Position numbers and translations under genes: made by a program
In this document: piece by piece, positions 1-8,383 of the stretch
Layout of the letters: every line of letters starts with the position of its first letter
Position numbering within the stretch: position 1 is the stretch's first letter
Notes under the pieces: model-generated
Told to the model about the DNA's origin: nothing
The model's database searches: none
Seen by the model: the letters and a program-made list of their open reading frames with translations, nothing else
NCBI GenBank assembly: GCA_964358545.1
Contig: CAYHQN010000067.1
Span: forward strand, 1 to 23,110
From: CAINVV01 sp031432175
Lineage (GTDB): Bacteria; Bacteroidota; Bacteroidia; Bacteroidales; Prolixibacteraceae
Length of the DNA: 23,110 bases
Direction: 5' to 3'

Positions 1-86
1 GCCATATAACAAAATAAACCGTCTCTTTTTTCAATTTGGTAAAGTAGAAGTAAATAAAATATTTATAGCTTGAATAGATTCTCACG

Positions 87-1439
87 ATGAATACAGATTT
101 TACATCTATGCCATTGCCTAAATTGATACGGTTGATTGCCCTTCCTTCGAGTATTGGTTTGATATTTAATACGTTATTTAATGTCATTGATACTTATTAC
201 GGAGGGTTGGTCTCAACCACAGCACTGGCGGCTTTGTCTCTCTCTTTTCCCGTTTTTTTCATTGTCCTTTCAATTGGTATGGGAATGGGAACAGGGGCAA
301 CTACTTTGATATCCTCTTCTTTGGGGGCCGGAGAAAAAAAGAAGGCAGGAATCTATGCAGCTCAGGCCATTACTTTGTCCTTTTTTAATGCGCTTTTGCT
401 TACTGTTGTTGGAATGATATTGGCGCCTCATCTGTTAAAGTTGCTGGGGGCCAAAGATGAATACCTTGGAATTGCTGTTGCCTACATGAATATCATCTTA
501 TCAGGAACACTCTTTTTTTTACTTAATAGCGCGCTGAATGCTGCGCTCACTTCAAGGGGAGACACCAAAACCTACCGGAATTTCTTGGTAGCAGGATTTT
601 TTCTCAATGTGGTTATGGATCCATGGTTTATGTACGGCGGGTTTGGAGTTCATGCCATGGGTGTTGGCGGGATCGGGTTTTCAACTGTTATCATTCAGAT
701 TTTGGGTTCCGGATACCTGATTTACCGGATCAAAAAGAGAAAAATCATGGAAGGGATCAGCTTAACGGAATTTATTCCGCAAAAGAGACCAATGCTGGAT
801 CTTTTCAAACAAGGCTTTCCAGCCAGTCTAAACATGATGACTGTCGCAATTGGGATATTTGTGATCACCTATTTTGCGGGTAAATTTGGGAAGGAGGCCG
901 TTGCCGCTTATGGAATAGCTACCAGGATTGAACAATTGGCGCTGTTGCCAACCATTGGACTAAACATCGCAGCCCTGACTATTGCCGCGCAGAATTTTGG
1001 CGCAGGGCTGCCCAGCAGGGTGATGGATTCATGGAAATTGAACATCATCTATGGGTTATTGATTATTTTGGTTGGGATCACCGGTGTTGCCTTCTTTTCT
1101 GAGCCACTGATGAAAATTTTTACCTCTGACCCGAATGTCATTTCGATCGGTATAGAATATCTCCATGTTGCGGTTCTTTTCTTCTGCGCATACATTTTCC
1201 TGAATATCTCAGTGTCAACGCTACAGGGGATTAAAAAACCATTGTATGCCATATTTGTAGGAACCTACAGGCAATTTTTAGTGCCACTGCCCCTCTTCCT
1301 GCTGCTTTCCATACATCTGGGCTGGGGCACCAAAGGAATCTGGTGGGGAATCTTCTTTGCCAACTGGAGTGCGGCAATATTTACTTTTTTCTATACCCGG
1401 CGAAGACTTCAAAAGTTGATGGTTCCTTTGAAGAAGTGA
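87..1439 (+). CDS. MATE family multidrug/cation antiporter
   Basis: This 450-aa polytopic inner-membrane protein has the length and layout of the MATE (multidrug and toxin extrusion) family, which exports organic cations or drugs in exchange for Na+ or H+. Hydrophobic segments run through the whole protein, consistent with 12 helices in two MatE repeats (about residues 12-175 and 235-400). Typical motifs are PSSIGLIFNTLFNVIDTYY near the N-terminus, the small-residue stretch GMGMGTGATTLISSSLGAG, and the second-half segment AAYGIATRIEQLALLPTIGLN. The ATG at 87 is preceded by AT-rich DNA with no Shine-Dalgarno sequence, as is usual in Bacteroidota; Met8 is an alternative start. The stop codon (1437-1439) lies inside the first unit of the repeat element that separates this gene from convergent glnS. 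The substrate cannot be inferred. I am sure of the family but not of a gene symbol. Confidence 0.93.
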   Translation: MNTDFTSMPLPKLIRLIALPSSIGLIFNTLFNVIDTYYGGLVSTTALAALSLSFPVFFIVLSIGMGMGTGATTLISSSLGAGEKKKAGIYAAQAITLSFFNALLLTVVGMILAPHLLKLLGAKDEYLGIAVAYMNIILSGTLFFLLNSALNAALTSRGDTKTYRNFLVAGFFLNVVMDPWFMYGGFGVHAMGVGGIGFSTVIIQILGSGYLIYRIKKRKIMEGISLTEFIPQKRPMLDLFKQGFPASLNMMTVAIGIFVITYFAGKFGKEAVAAYGIATRIEQLALLPTIGLNIAALTIAAQNFGAGLPSRVMDSWKLNIIYGLLIILVGITGVAFFSEPLMKIFTSDPNVISIGIEYLHVAVLFFCAYIFLNISVSTLQGIKKPLYAIFVGTYRQFLVPLPLFLLLSIHLGWGTKGIWWGIFFANWSAAIFTFFYTRRRLQKLMVPLKK

Positions 1440-1540
1440 CTAAAGTGACTAGAGTGACTAAAGTGAACTAAAGTTGTGGACTCCCATCTTTAAGAACTAA
1501 ACTTTCCTGAAGCGAAGTACTTTAGTCACTTTAGGCACTC
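1435..1540 (+). repeat. Intergenic palindromic repeat element, copy A (between MATE and glnS stops)
   Basis: The left arm is an imperfect tandem of AGTGACTAA-type units (1435-1474). It is followed by a core AAAGTTGTGGACTCCC (1470-1485), and the right arm (1517-1539) is the reverse complement of the left. AGTGACTAAAGT at 1435-1446 and again at 1453-1464 pairs perfectly with ACTTTAGTCACT at 1519-1530. The element fills the gap between the MATE stop codon, which it contains, and the glnS stop codon, which it abuts. It could therefore act as a bidirectional terminator for these convergent genes. Copy B on the other side of glnS carries the same core in opposite orientation. Confidence 0.85.
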
Positions 1541-3205
<1,665 letters not shown>

Positions 3206-3241
3206 TGTTGCCTATCTTAATGTTTTATTCTTTTTAATACA

Positions 3242-3365
3242 AGTGCCTAAAGTGAACTAAAGTGACTAAAGTGCCTAAAGTACTTAGCTATGCGCTTGAT
3301 TTGTTTTAATGCCGGGAGTCCCCAACTTTAGGCACTCTAGGCACTTTAGCGCACTTTAGTCACTC
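3242..3365 (-). repeat. Intergenic palindromic repeat element, copy B (upstream of glnS)
   Basis: This is the same element as at 1435-1540 but inverted. The + strand arm 3242-3284 consists of AGTGCCTAA / AGTGAACTAA / AGTGACTAA units, and 3325-3365 is the complementary arm. AGTGCCTAAAGT at 3242-3253 and 3270-3281 pairs perfectly with ACTTTAGGCACT at 3325-3336. The core GGGAGTCCCCAACTTT (3314-3329) is the reverse complement of the copy A core with 15 of 16 positions identical. No ORF lies inside. Confidence 0.85.
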
Positions 3366-3369
3366 TCCG

Positions 3370-3377
3370 CAAAGGTA
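3370..3377 (-). promoter_or_regulatory. Putative glnS promoter -7 element
   Basis: On the minus strand this reads TACCTTTG, a full match to the Bacteroidota -7 consensus TAnnTTTG. The -33 region 19 nt upstream is poor (TTCC rather than TTTG). No other match lies between here and the glnS ATG. If used, transcription would start near 3363 and the leader would include repeat copy B. Confidence 0.45.
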
Positions 3378-3426
3378 ACAAGAGTTGTTTAGACACGGAA
3401 GAAAAAAATCGGATTAAAAAATGAGT

Positions 3427-3434
3427 TAAATTTG
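3427..3434 (+). promoter_or_regulatory. Putative folB promoter -7 element
   Basis: TAAATTTG matches TAnnTTTG and lies 22 nt before the folB ATG, predicting a leader of about 16 nt. No TTTG is seen 19 nt upstream. It is divergent from the putative glnS promoter about 50 bp away. Confidence 0.45.
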
Positions 3435-3456
3435 GCTGTTCATAAAAAGTCTGATT

Positions 3457-3807
3457 ATGGGAATCATTGAACTGGAAGGAATGGAGTTTTATGCTTACCA
3501 CGGCTATTTCAAAAGTGAAAGAATCGTTGGTAATCGGTTCGAAGTGAATCTCTCGATAGAAACCGAATGCGAAACTGCAGCCCAAAGTGATCATCTTTCG
3601 GATGCATTAAACTACGAAGGAATCTACCGTCTGGTTAAAGGGGAGATGCACCTGCGCTCCCACTTGCTGGAACATGTAGCGGGCAGAATTCTTACCAGGA
3701 TACACGAAGAGTACAAAGGGATAGGCGTTGTTCGGGTGAAGATCTCCAAAGCAAGGCCTCCCATGGGTGGCCATATCAAAGCAGTTAGCATTACCATGGA
3801 GCGATGA
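3457..3807 (+). CDS. folB: Dihydroneopterin aldolase
   Basis: This enzyme cleaves 7,8-dihydroneopterin to 6-hydroxymethyl-7,8-dihydropterin and glycolaldehyde in folate biosynthesis; it is cytoplasmic and forms homo-octamers in studied members. At 116 aa it has the normal family length. Family hallmarks are the AYHGYFKSER segment (residues 13-22, with a candidate catalytic-region Glu21), NYEGIY at 52-57, SHLLEHVA with Glu72 for pterin binding, and VKISKARPPMGG with the conserved Lys98. The ATG at 3457 follows a TAnnTTTG box with a short leader, so I keep this start. It stands alone between glnS (divergent) and tRNA-Cys, with no other folate genes nearby. An overlapping minus-strand frame is a shadow. 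Confidence 0.95.
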   Translation: MGIIELEGMEFYAYHGYFKSERIVGNRFEVNLSIETECETAAQSDHLSDALNYEGIYRLVKGEMHLRSHLLEHVAGRILTRIHEEYKGIGVVRVKISKARPPMGGHIKAVSITMER

Positions 3808-3851
3808 GACGGATTTTTCTGTTCCCGGTTTTCCCGCCAAAGAAATTTACC

Positions 3852-3859
3852 TATATTTG
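3852..3859 (+). promoter_or_regulatory. Putative tRNA-Cys promoter -7 element
   Basis: TATATTTG fits TAnnTTTG and lies 12 nt before the tRNA. A TTTT at 3829-3832 sits exactly 19 nt upstream, one mismatch from the -33 TTTG. Confidence 0.6.
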
Positions 3860-3871
3860 CACCCTGAAAAC

Positions 3872-3942
3872 GGTCGGTTGGCCGAGTGGCTAGGCAGCGG
3901 TCTGCAAAACCGTGTACGGCGGTTCGAATCCGCCATCGACCT
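3872..3942 (+). tRNA. tRNA-Cys (anticodon GCA)
   Basis: A full cloverleaf can be drawn by hand. The acceptor stem pairs GGTCGGT (3872-3878) with ATCGACC (3935-3941), with one G-U pair. The anticodon stem pairs 3897-3901 with 3909-3913 around the loop CTGCAAA, giving anticodon GCA at 3904-3906. The T arm pairs GGCGG (3918-3922) with CCGCC (3930-3934) around TTCGAAT. The discriminator is U3942. CCA is not encoded, as is common in Bacteroidota. The gene carries its own likely promoter just upstream. Confidence 0.97.
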
Positions 3943-3959
3943 CAATGTATTGTTGTTAT

Positions 3960-4009
3960 GAAATCGTCTGAAATGTCAATACATTGCATTTCAGACGATT
4001 TCCTTTTTT
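3960..4009 (+). terminator. Intrinsic terminator after tRNA-Cys
   Basis: GAAATCGTCTGAAATG (3960-3975) pairs perfectly with CATTTCAGACGATTTC (3987-4002) to form a 16-bp stem with an 11-nt loop. A C and six T residues (4004-4009) follow. This is the strongest terminator-like structure in the window. Ten loop bases (3977-3986) are also exactly complementary to the first bases after the tRNA (3943-3952), offering a competing hairpin. Confidence 0.85.
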
Positions 4010-4031
4010 GTGTACCAACAAAGCTAGCCCT

Positions 4032-4790
4032 ATGTTAAAAAATTTATTGGCAACCACACCAAAAAAGGAGGCAGAGAAAATCGATACCACACCCAAAGCC
4101 GAATTTATCAATATTCCAGTACAGTTACTTGCCGGATTTTTGGATGATAGCCGGATCTGTATCAGGAATATCTACTATTATTCGATCTATGCCCATTTTA
4201 TTAAGCAAACTAAAGGGTCAACCAGGGAAAAATACAAAATTGCCTGTAACTGGCTAAATTTTCAGGATTTGGATTGTGAGGAAAACCTGAGGCAGGGAAA
4301 ATATTTGTTTGAAAGATACCAAAATGTGCCAATGACCGGCATCAACAGAAATCTCTACTCCGATTACAACAAACTGGAAAAATCGGATTTTGAAAAGGCC
4401 TGCTTTTTAGCTTTTCATGCCTTCAAATCAATAGTTGGAAATAAAACCTTTCAGAAGGCTGATAACAAACTTTTGTGGTCAAGAATGGACGGTAAGGTAA
4501 AGGCGGTTCATGATGTATCAGAACTGTCAGAAAAATTGAGATTTTACACACAGGAATACCAGACCTTGAAAATCAAGAGAGAGCTGCAGGAAAATTGGGG
4601 TCTGGTCTATTATGCGCAACAGACCAGAGGTTTTTATGTCTCCTTTAAGTTGGATTTGAAATCCCTGATCACAGAGGCCATGAAACGAAAAAGAAAAACC
4701 ATTGAGAAGCTGCGAATAATGCATCTGAGGGCGTTGGAAAAGGAGGTTGCTGACAAATTGGCAAAAAGTAAGGGCAATCAAACTATTTGA
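4032..4790 (+). CDS. Unrecognised 252-aa basic protein downstream of tRNA-Cys
   Basis: I do not recognise the family. The frame is open from 3984, but that ATG lies in the terminator stem, so the in-frame ATG at 4032 (MLKNLLATTPKK...) is preferred. No signal peptide or membrane segment is visible. The protein looks soluble and mixed alpha/beta, with a Lys/Arg-rich, probably helical C-terminus (about residues 205-250), suggesting a nucleic-acid contact. No catalytic motif is obvious. It begins only 22 nt after the tRNA terminator and has no TAnnTTTG box of its own, so expression may depend on read-through from tRNA-Cys. A position directly 3' of a tRNA, AT-rich flanks and a neighbouring decayed region suggest accessory or horizontally acquired origin, but no integrase or att repeat is seen. 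Length and codon pattern support real coding; the function is unknown. Confidence 0.7.
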   Translation: MLKNLLATTPKKEAEKIDTTPKAEFINIPVQLLAGFLDDSRICIRNIYYYSIYAHFIKQTKGSTREKYKIACNWLNFQDLDCEENLRQGKYLFERYQNVPMTGINRNLYSDYNKLEKSDFEKACFLAFHAFKSIVGNKTFQKADNKLLWSRMDGKVKAVHDVSELSEKLRFYTQEYQTLKIKRELQENWGLVYYAQQTRGFYVSFKLDLKSLITEAMKRKRKTIEKLRIMHLRALEKEVADKLAKSKGNQTI

Positions 4791-4801
4791 AAACTTAGAA
4801 T

Positions 4802-5203
4802 TCAGGGCAATTGCTTAAGTTTTGTTCCAAGGAAGATTAATTCGTTTACTTCTTTCTTTCGCCCATAATTCACTGTCATATCATAACCATATCTCAGGCT
4901 AAATAAATTGCTGTGTTGAAACAGGTGATCAGGCATGAATTTTTTGTTGTAAACTGCTGTACATATGTTATGGTATATTGCATTGCCTTTTTTGATTTTA
5001 ACTAAACTCTTCGTGTAATATTCTTCCTTGAAAGGCTGGAGAACTTGAATATAAATAGCCTTCGTTTTCACCGGAGATATTTTTGAGACAGAAAATGAAC
5101 CATAAAGTGTGATCAGCCTGGATTTTATTGAAGTTTTACGGTTTCGAAGAGTTTTTGCCGAAGAATTTGATTTCAAAGAAGAATATCGCGCTGAAAAGGG
5201 AAA
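4802..5203 (-). pseudogene. Probable gene fragment, unrecognised (C-terminal part only)
   Basis: The minus-strand frame is open from 5203 to the stop at 4802 but has no ATG. The only candidate start is a TTG at 5176, giving 124 aa. An in-frame TAA at 5204-5206 blocks the frame, and further in-frame coding (from an ATG reading MIHFCSLSLLFENEI) lies immediately upstream of that stop. The product would be basic, with short beta-like stretches such as KTKAIYIQVLQP. This weakly recalls the beta-sandwich C-terminus of secreted or coiled-coil Bacteroidota proteins, but I cannot name a family. The missing start and internal stop suggest a truncated, decaying gene. It may also be a chance ORF in AT-rich DNA. 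Confidence 0.3.
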
Positions 5204-5206
5204 TTA

Positions 5207-5546
5207 TATCTCATTTTCAAATAGCAGAGATAAAGAACAGAAATGGATCATAAAGATGGAACATTGGAGAAGAATGCATGGAATAAACCATTCGGCTTCT
5301 ATGTAATATGATTTCATGGTTATATTACAAATTTCATAAAATCAATAAAATATATTATTTTATTTGTATGGATTGTTTGATTTAAAATAATTCCATTCTA
5401 TATGCCGTGGATGCAATTATTTTTGGTCTGATCCTCCCTTATTTGGGTACAAAAGGTTAAAAGCTTTTGATTTTAAGATGTTTGAAAAGCTACGAACATG
5501 ATAATTGGAACCCGCAATTTATATTTCATTTATTGATCTCTTTAAA
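5207..5546. other. AT-rich intergenic region without a convincing gene
   Basis: No credible complete ORF is present. Two AT-only inverted repeats are visible: TGTAATAT (5302-5309) with ATATTACA (5322-5329), and AATAAAATA (5344-5352) with TATTTTATT (5356-5364). A short open stretch at 5386-5460 (+) reads like the hydrophobic tail of a membrane protein (AVDAIIFGLILPYLGTKG, then stop) and could be a gene remnant. The whole stretch looks like decayed DNA between the 252-aa gene and the cation exporter. Confidence 0.5.
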
Positions 5547-5554
5547 TATCTTTG
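5547..5554 (+). promoter_or_regulatory. Putative promoter -7 element of the CDF exporter
   Basis: TATCTTTG is a full match to TAnnTTTG. TTTC at 5524-5527 lies exactly 19 nt upstream, one mismatch from TTTG. The predicted start near 5561 leaves a leader of about 37 nt before the ATG at 5598. Confidence 0.6.
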
Positions 5555-5597
5555 GGATATCTTGCCTTCTGATGGGTAGGGTATCAATACCAGCAAA

Positions 5598-6506
5598 ATG
5601 GATCACAACCATTCAAAATCGTCTGTTACTAAAAATACAAATCTCGCTTTTGTCATTGGGATAGTTTTGAATTTGGCGTATGTCCTTTTGCAAATCATTG
5701 TTGGACTGAAAGTCAACTCTTTGTCATTGCTTTCTGATGCCGGTCACAATTTTTTGGATGTAAGCGGTTTAGCCTTTTCCCTACTGGCTTTCAAGCTGAC
5801 TAAGTCAAAGGCCACCGAGAGGCTTACCTATGGTTACAAAAAATCTTCCATTTTAATCGCTTTACTGAATACCGTAATTCTGCTACTGTCTATTGGCGCA
5901 ATTGGTTATGAGGCTGTTCTGCGGTTCCAGAATCCTGAACCATTGGATGGAATGACTGTGGCGTGGATTGCCATGATCGGAATTTTCATCAATGGAATTT
6001 CAGCCTTATTTTTCTTTAGGGAGAAAGATAGGGATATCAATATCAAAAGCGCTTTTCTTCATTTGCTTTCGGATGCAGTCATCTCGCTAGGATTGGTTGT
6101 TGGTGGTGTTATCATTTATTACACGCAATATTACTGGATTGATTCATTCTTAAGTGCGCTAATTTGTCTTGTAATTTTGTGGAGTACCTGGAATTTGCTA
6201 AAAAGCAGTCTCCACCTCAGTTTGGATGGAGTTCCGGAAGATATTGATTTGGATGAAATCAACATGGTGATCAGGTCGATGGAGGGTGTTGAAAATTTGC
6301 ATCATGTCCATGTATGGGCCATCAGTACCAAAGAGAATGCATTGACCGGTCACCTGGTAATTGATGATAATTTGTCCGTCGATCGGATCAACACTATCCG
6401 TCGTGAGATCAGGGAAAGATTGTTAGGCCTGAATATTTCGCATGCTACCCTTGAGATTGAAACAGTGAATGATCTATGCTACAACGAACACTGCGATTCA
6501 TGTTGA
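5598..6506 (+). CDS. CDF family zinc/divalent cation exporter (CzcD/ZitB-like)
   Basis: This inner-membrane cation diffusion facilitator (302 aa) exports Zn2+ or related divalent metals in exchange for protons. It has six predicted helices (about residues 15-200). The metal site is shown by two HxxxD pairs: SDAGHNFLD with His50 and Asp54, and HLLSDA with His155 and Asp159. This H/D set is typical of Zn-type CDFs. The C-terminal cytoplasmic domain (about 205-295) has the ferredoxin-like pattern HHVHVWAISTKENALTGHLVI. The protein starts with a short His-containing MDHNHS and ends with a Cys/His tail, CYNEHCDSC, which may bind metal. The ATG at 5598 lies a suitable distance after the promoter box at 5547. 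It is convergent with the metallophosphatase, with only 6 bp between stop codons. Zn is likely, but Co or Cd cannot be excluded. Confidence 0.93.
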   Translation: MDHNHSKSSVTKNTNLAFVIGIVLNLAYVLLQIIVGLKVNSLSLLSDAGHNFLDVSGLAFSLLAFKLTKSKATERLTYGYKKSSILIALLNTVILLLSIGAIGYEAVLRFQNPEPLDGMTVAWIAMIGIFINGISALFFFREKDRDINIKSAFLHLLSDAVISLGLVVGGVIIYYTQYYWIDSFLSALICLVILWSTWNLLKSSLHLSLDGVPEDIDLDEINMVIRSMEGVENLHHVHVWAISTKENALTGHLVIDDNLSVDRINTIRREIRERLLGLNISHATLEIETVNDLCYNEHCDSC

Positions 6507-6512
6507 TTTATT

Positions 6513-8291
6513 CTATTTTTTGAGGGTGAAAGAATCAATCATTTTTCCTTGCGCATTCACCGACTCGAGATATAGGTTATTGCCGTCGATCTTTACATAT
6601 TGATAGAGTTGGCCCTTGCTTTCGGTAACTTCTGCATATGGTTCCGGGTCAAATTGGTGATCGGTATTGGGAATTCCAACCGAAATAAGGTAGGCCGTGC
6701 CATCCCGGTAGGAAGAGACCACTTTCCCGTCCTTCAATGGTTTTGAGCGCATGTAATAATGGAGGTGGCCACTGCAAACCATGTCGACATGGTATTTGTC
6801 GAACAGTGGAACCCAGGCTTTCTGGATGTCAAGATAGGGTTCTTCGCGATTGTATGGGGCAAAATGAAACATGGCAATCTTCCAGGTGGCTTTTGTTGTG
6901 GCAAGTTGCTTCTCAATCCAGGCCGTCTGGGCATCAATGGGCGAAGTGGCATCGATCATCAGGAAGAGCGCATTTTTGTATGTAAAAGAATATGTTTGTT
7001 CTTTTGGTACGCCATCCGGACCATTCATTGGATAGCTGAAAAGATCGCAATACAGTTTAGCGCCAAGACCGGCACGATTGTCGTGGTTTCCGGGTACGGA
7101 CATAAAAGGAATTTTGCAGGCGGTCTCTTTGGAATAGTCAAAAATAGCATCCCATTGGTCACGGTTCAAACCATCGCTCACCAGATCTCCTACGATAGAA
7201 AAGAATGAGGCATCCGGATGTGTCTTCCACCCTTTGTGAAGGATGTCTCCAAACATTGGAGAATAGTGGGTATCCCCAAACCATAGGAAAGAGAAGGAAG
7301 TATTTGTAGCTGAAGTAGTAAAGCTTTCTGAATCAGACCATTCATCTTGTGAAGAAATTTGATACTGGTAGGTAGTGCCTGGTTTAAGACCTGTGAGTTT
7401 TGCTGTGTAGTGATTGGAATAACGGTCGTTAACCAGCATGCGGTCTTCCATTTTCATTTTATCGGCAACAATAGAGCATACTTTTGTTGTATCCTTTGCC
7501 CTGTATTTTAAAGTTGAGGCATCCACGGTAGTGTTGGTCCGCCACTGTATATCCATGCAGGTTGAAGGATCTGAACTCCAGGTGAGGATGATTTGATCGG
7601 CATGCTGAGAAGATGGGAAAGGTGTGGATCTGAAAGCACCAACCAAATGCGATTCAGCAGCCCTACCTCTTGTGGTCCTCAATAATTGCTGACCTTTCAT
7701 AGTCTCAGGTACCTCCTGCAATACGAGCTCATCCCAATCCAGATATGTAGAAGCACCATCCTGTAGGACACCGAACTCTTGGTTTGCCGGGAAAACAGGA
7801 CTGATTTGTAAATTATCCTGTTTGTTTAACGGTGCGACCGAGACAAAATAGTGAAGCGCCAAACCGTTCTCAAAACCGTTTACACCCAAACCGACTCTGC
7901 CCTTTGAAAATTGCTTTTGCCAAATATCGTAGGTTGTTTGCCTGTTCTTAACCGTCATAGTAGTCTTGCGGAATCCGCTTCCGGGTATCCAAAAAGGGAG
8001 GGTTTTCTGTTCTTTGCTGACCATCATTGAGACGGTTACGGGTACATTGACGTCGAATACCCAATGACATGTTGAGAGAACCCTCAACTCCTCTTTGGAG
8101 AAGAGCTCCATGACCTGGTTCATGTCAAGTTTCATCAGATCCTGCTGGCCCTTAGTCTCGTACAATTCGGTAATGACACGGTTCATCACCTGGGCAACTG
8201 TCTGATCCTTTTGGGCTCCAAAGGTTTTGCCGGCAAGAATAAGAACCACCAACAAAACAGGGAACAAGCTTAAAAATTTCCTTGTTTGCAT
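6513..8291 (-). CDS. Secreted calcineurin-like metallophosphatase with purple-acid-phosphatase-type N domain
   Basis: This is a 592-aa exported protein. A signal peptide spans residues 1 to about 25 (hydrophobic PVLLVVLILAGKTFGA). Residues 30-215 form a region I do not recognise. Residues 225-328 look like the fibronectin-III-type purple acid phosphatase N domain (DPSTCMDIQWRTNT ... TGLKPGTTYQYQI). The catalytic domain (about 333-540) keeps the dinuclear metal ligands: GDTH (Asp340, His342), GDLVSDG (Asp369), GNHD (401-404), FHF (His476) and GHLH (508-511). It should hydrolyse phosphomono- or diesters in the periplasm or at the cell surface; the substrate is unknown. The tail does not look like a T9SS sorting domain. 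It lies 92 bp downstream of porV on the same strand, with an inverted repeat between them, so cotranscription is uncertain. The assignment to the superfamily is firm. Confidence 0.92.
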   Translation of the reverse strand: MQTRKFLSLFPVLLVVLILAGKTFGAQKDQTVAQVMNRVITELYETKGQQDLMKLDMNQVMELFSKEELRVLSTCHWVFDVNVPVTVSMMVSKEQKTLPFWIPGSGFRKTTMTVKNRQTTYDIWQKQFSKGRVGLGVNGFENGLALHYFVSVAPLNKQDNLQISPVFPANQEFGVLQDGASTYLDWDELVLQEVPETMKGQQLLRTTRGRAAESHLVGAFRSTPFPSSQHADQIILTWSSDPSTCMDIQWRTNTTVDASTLKYRAKDTTKVCSIVADKMKMEDRMLVNDRYSNHYTAKLTGLKPGTTYQYQISSQDEWSDSESFTTSATNTSFSFLWFGDTHYSPMFGDILHKGWKTHPDASFFSIVGDLVSDGLNRDQWDAIFDYSKETACKIPFMSVPGNHDNRAGLGAKLYCDLFSYPMNGPDGVPKEQTYSFTYKNALFLMIDATSPIDAQTAWIEKQLATTKATWKIAMFHFAPYNREEPYLDIQKAWVPLFDKYHVDMVCSGHLHYYMRSKPLKDGKVVSSYRDGTAYLISVGIPNTDHQFDPEPYAEVTESKGQLYQYVKIDGNNLYLESVNAQGKMIDSFTLKK

Positions 8292-8336
8292 GTTAATTAA
8301 TAGTGACTGCGATCCGCCAGCCTCATAGTTGATTGA

Positions 8337-8362
8337 AAAGTCTGCGATTCGTAACAGACTTT
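8337..8362 (-). terminator. Inverted repeat downstream of porV, possible terminator or attenuator
   Basis: AAAGTCTG (8337-8344) and CAGACTTT (8355-8362) form a perfect 8-bp stem with a 10-nt loop. On the minus strand the second arm ends in a short T run. It lies 22 bp after the porV stop and before the metallophosphatase start. GC content is modest and the T tract is short. Confidence 0.4.
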
Positions 8363-8383
8363 GGACATTATTGAACCCCGAAG

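Noticed and set aside
1435..1540. CRISPR-like array in the AGTGACTAA repeats
   Set aside because: Units are about 9-10 bp, imperfect, without spacers of constant length, and arranged as a palindrome. No cas genes are present.
3984..4031. N-terminal extension of the 252-aa gene to the ATG at 3984
   Set aside because: That ATG is inside the loop/stem of the tRNA terminator. The ATG at 4032 is in frame and outside the hairpin.
3872..5600. Integrated genomic island at tRNA-Cys with an attachment-site repeat
   Set aside because: I looked for a second copy of the tRNA 3' end (CGAATCCGCCATCGACC) downstream and saw none. No integrase or recombinase is encoded in the window.
5467..5664. 65-aa ORF before the CDF exporter
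   Set aside because: It overlaps the exporter promoter and start in another frame and has no recognisable content.
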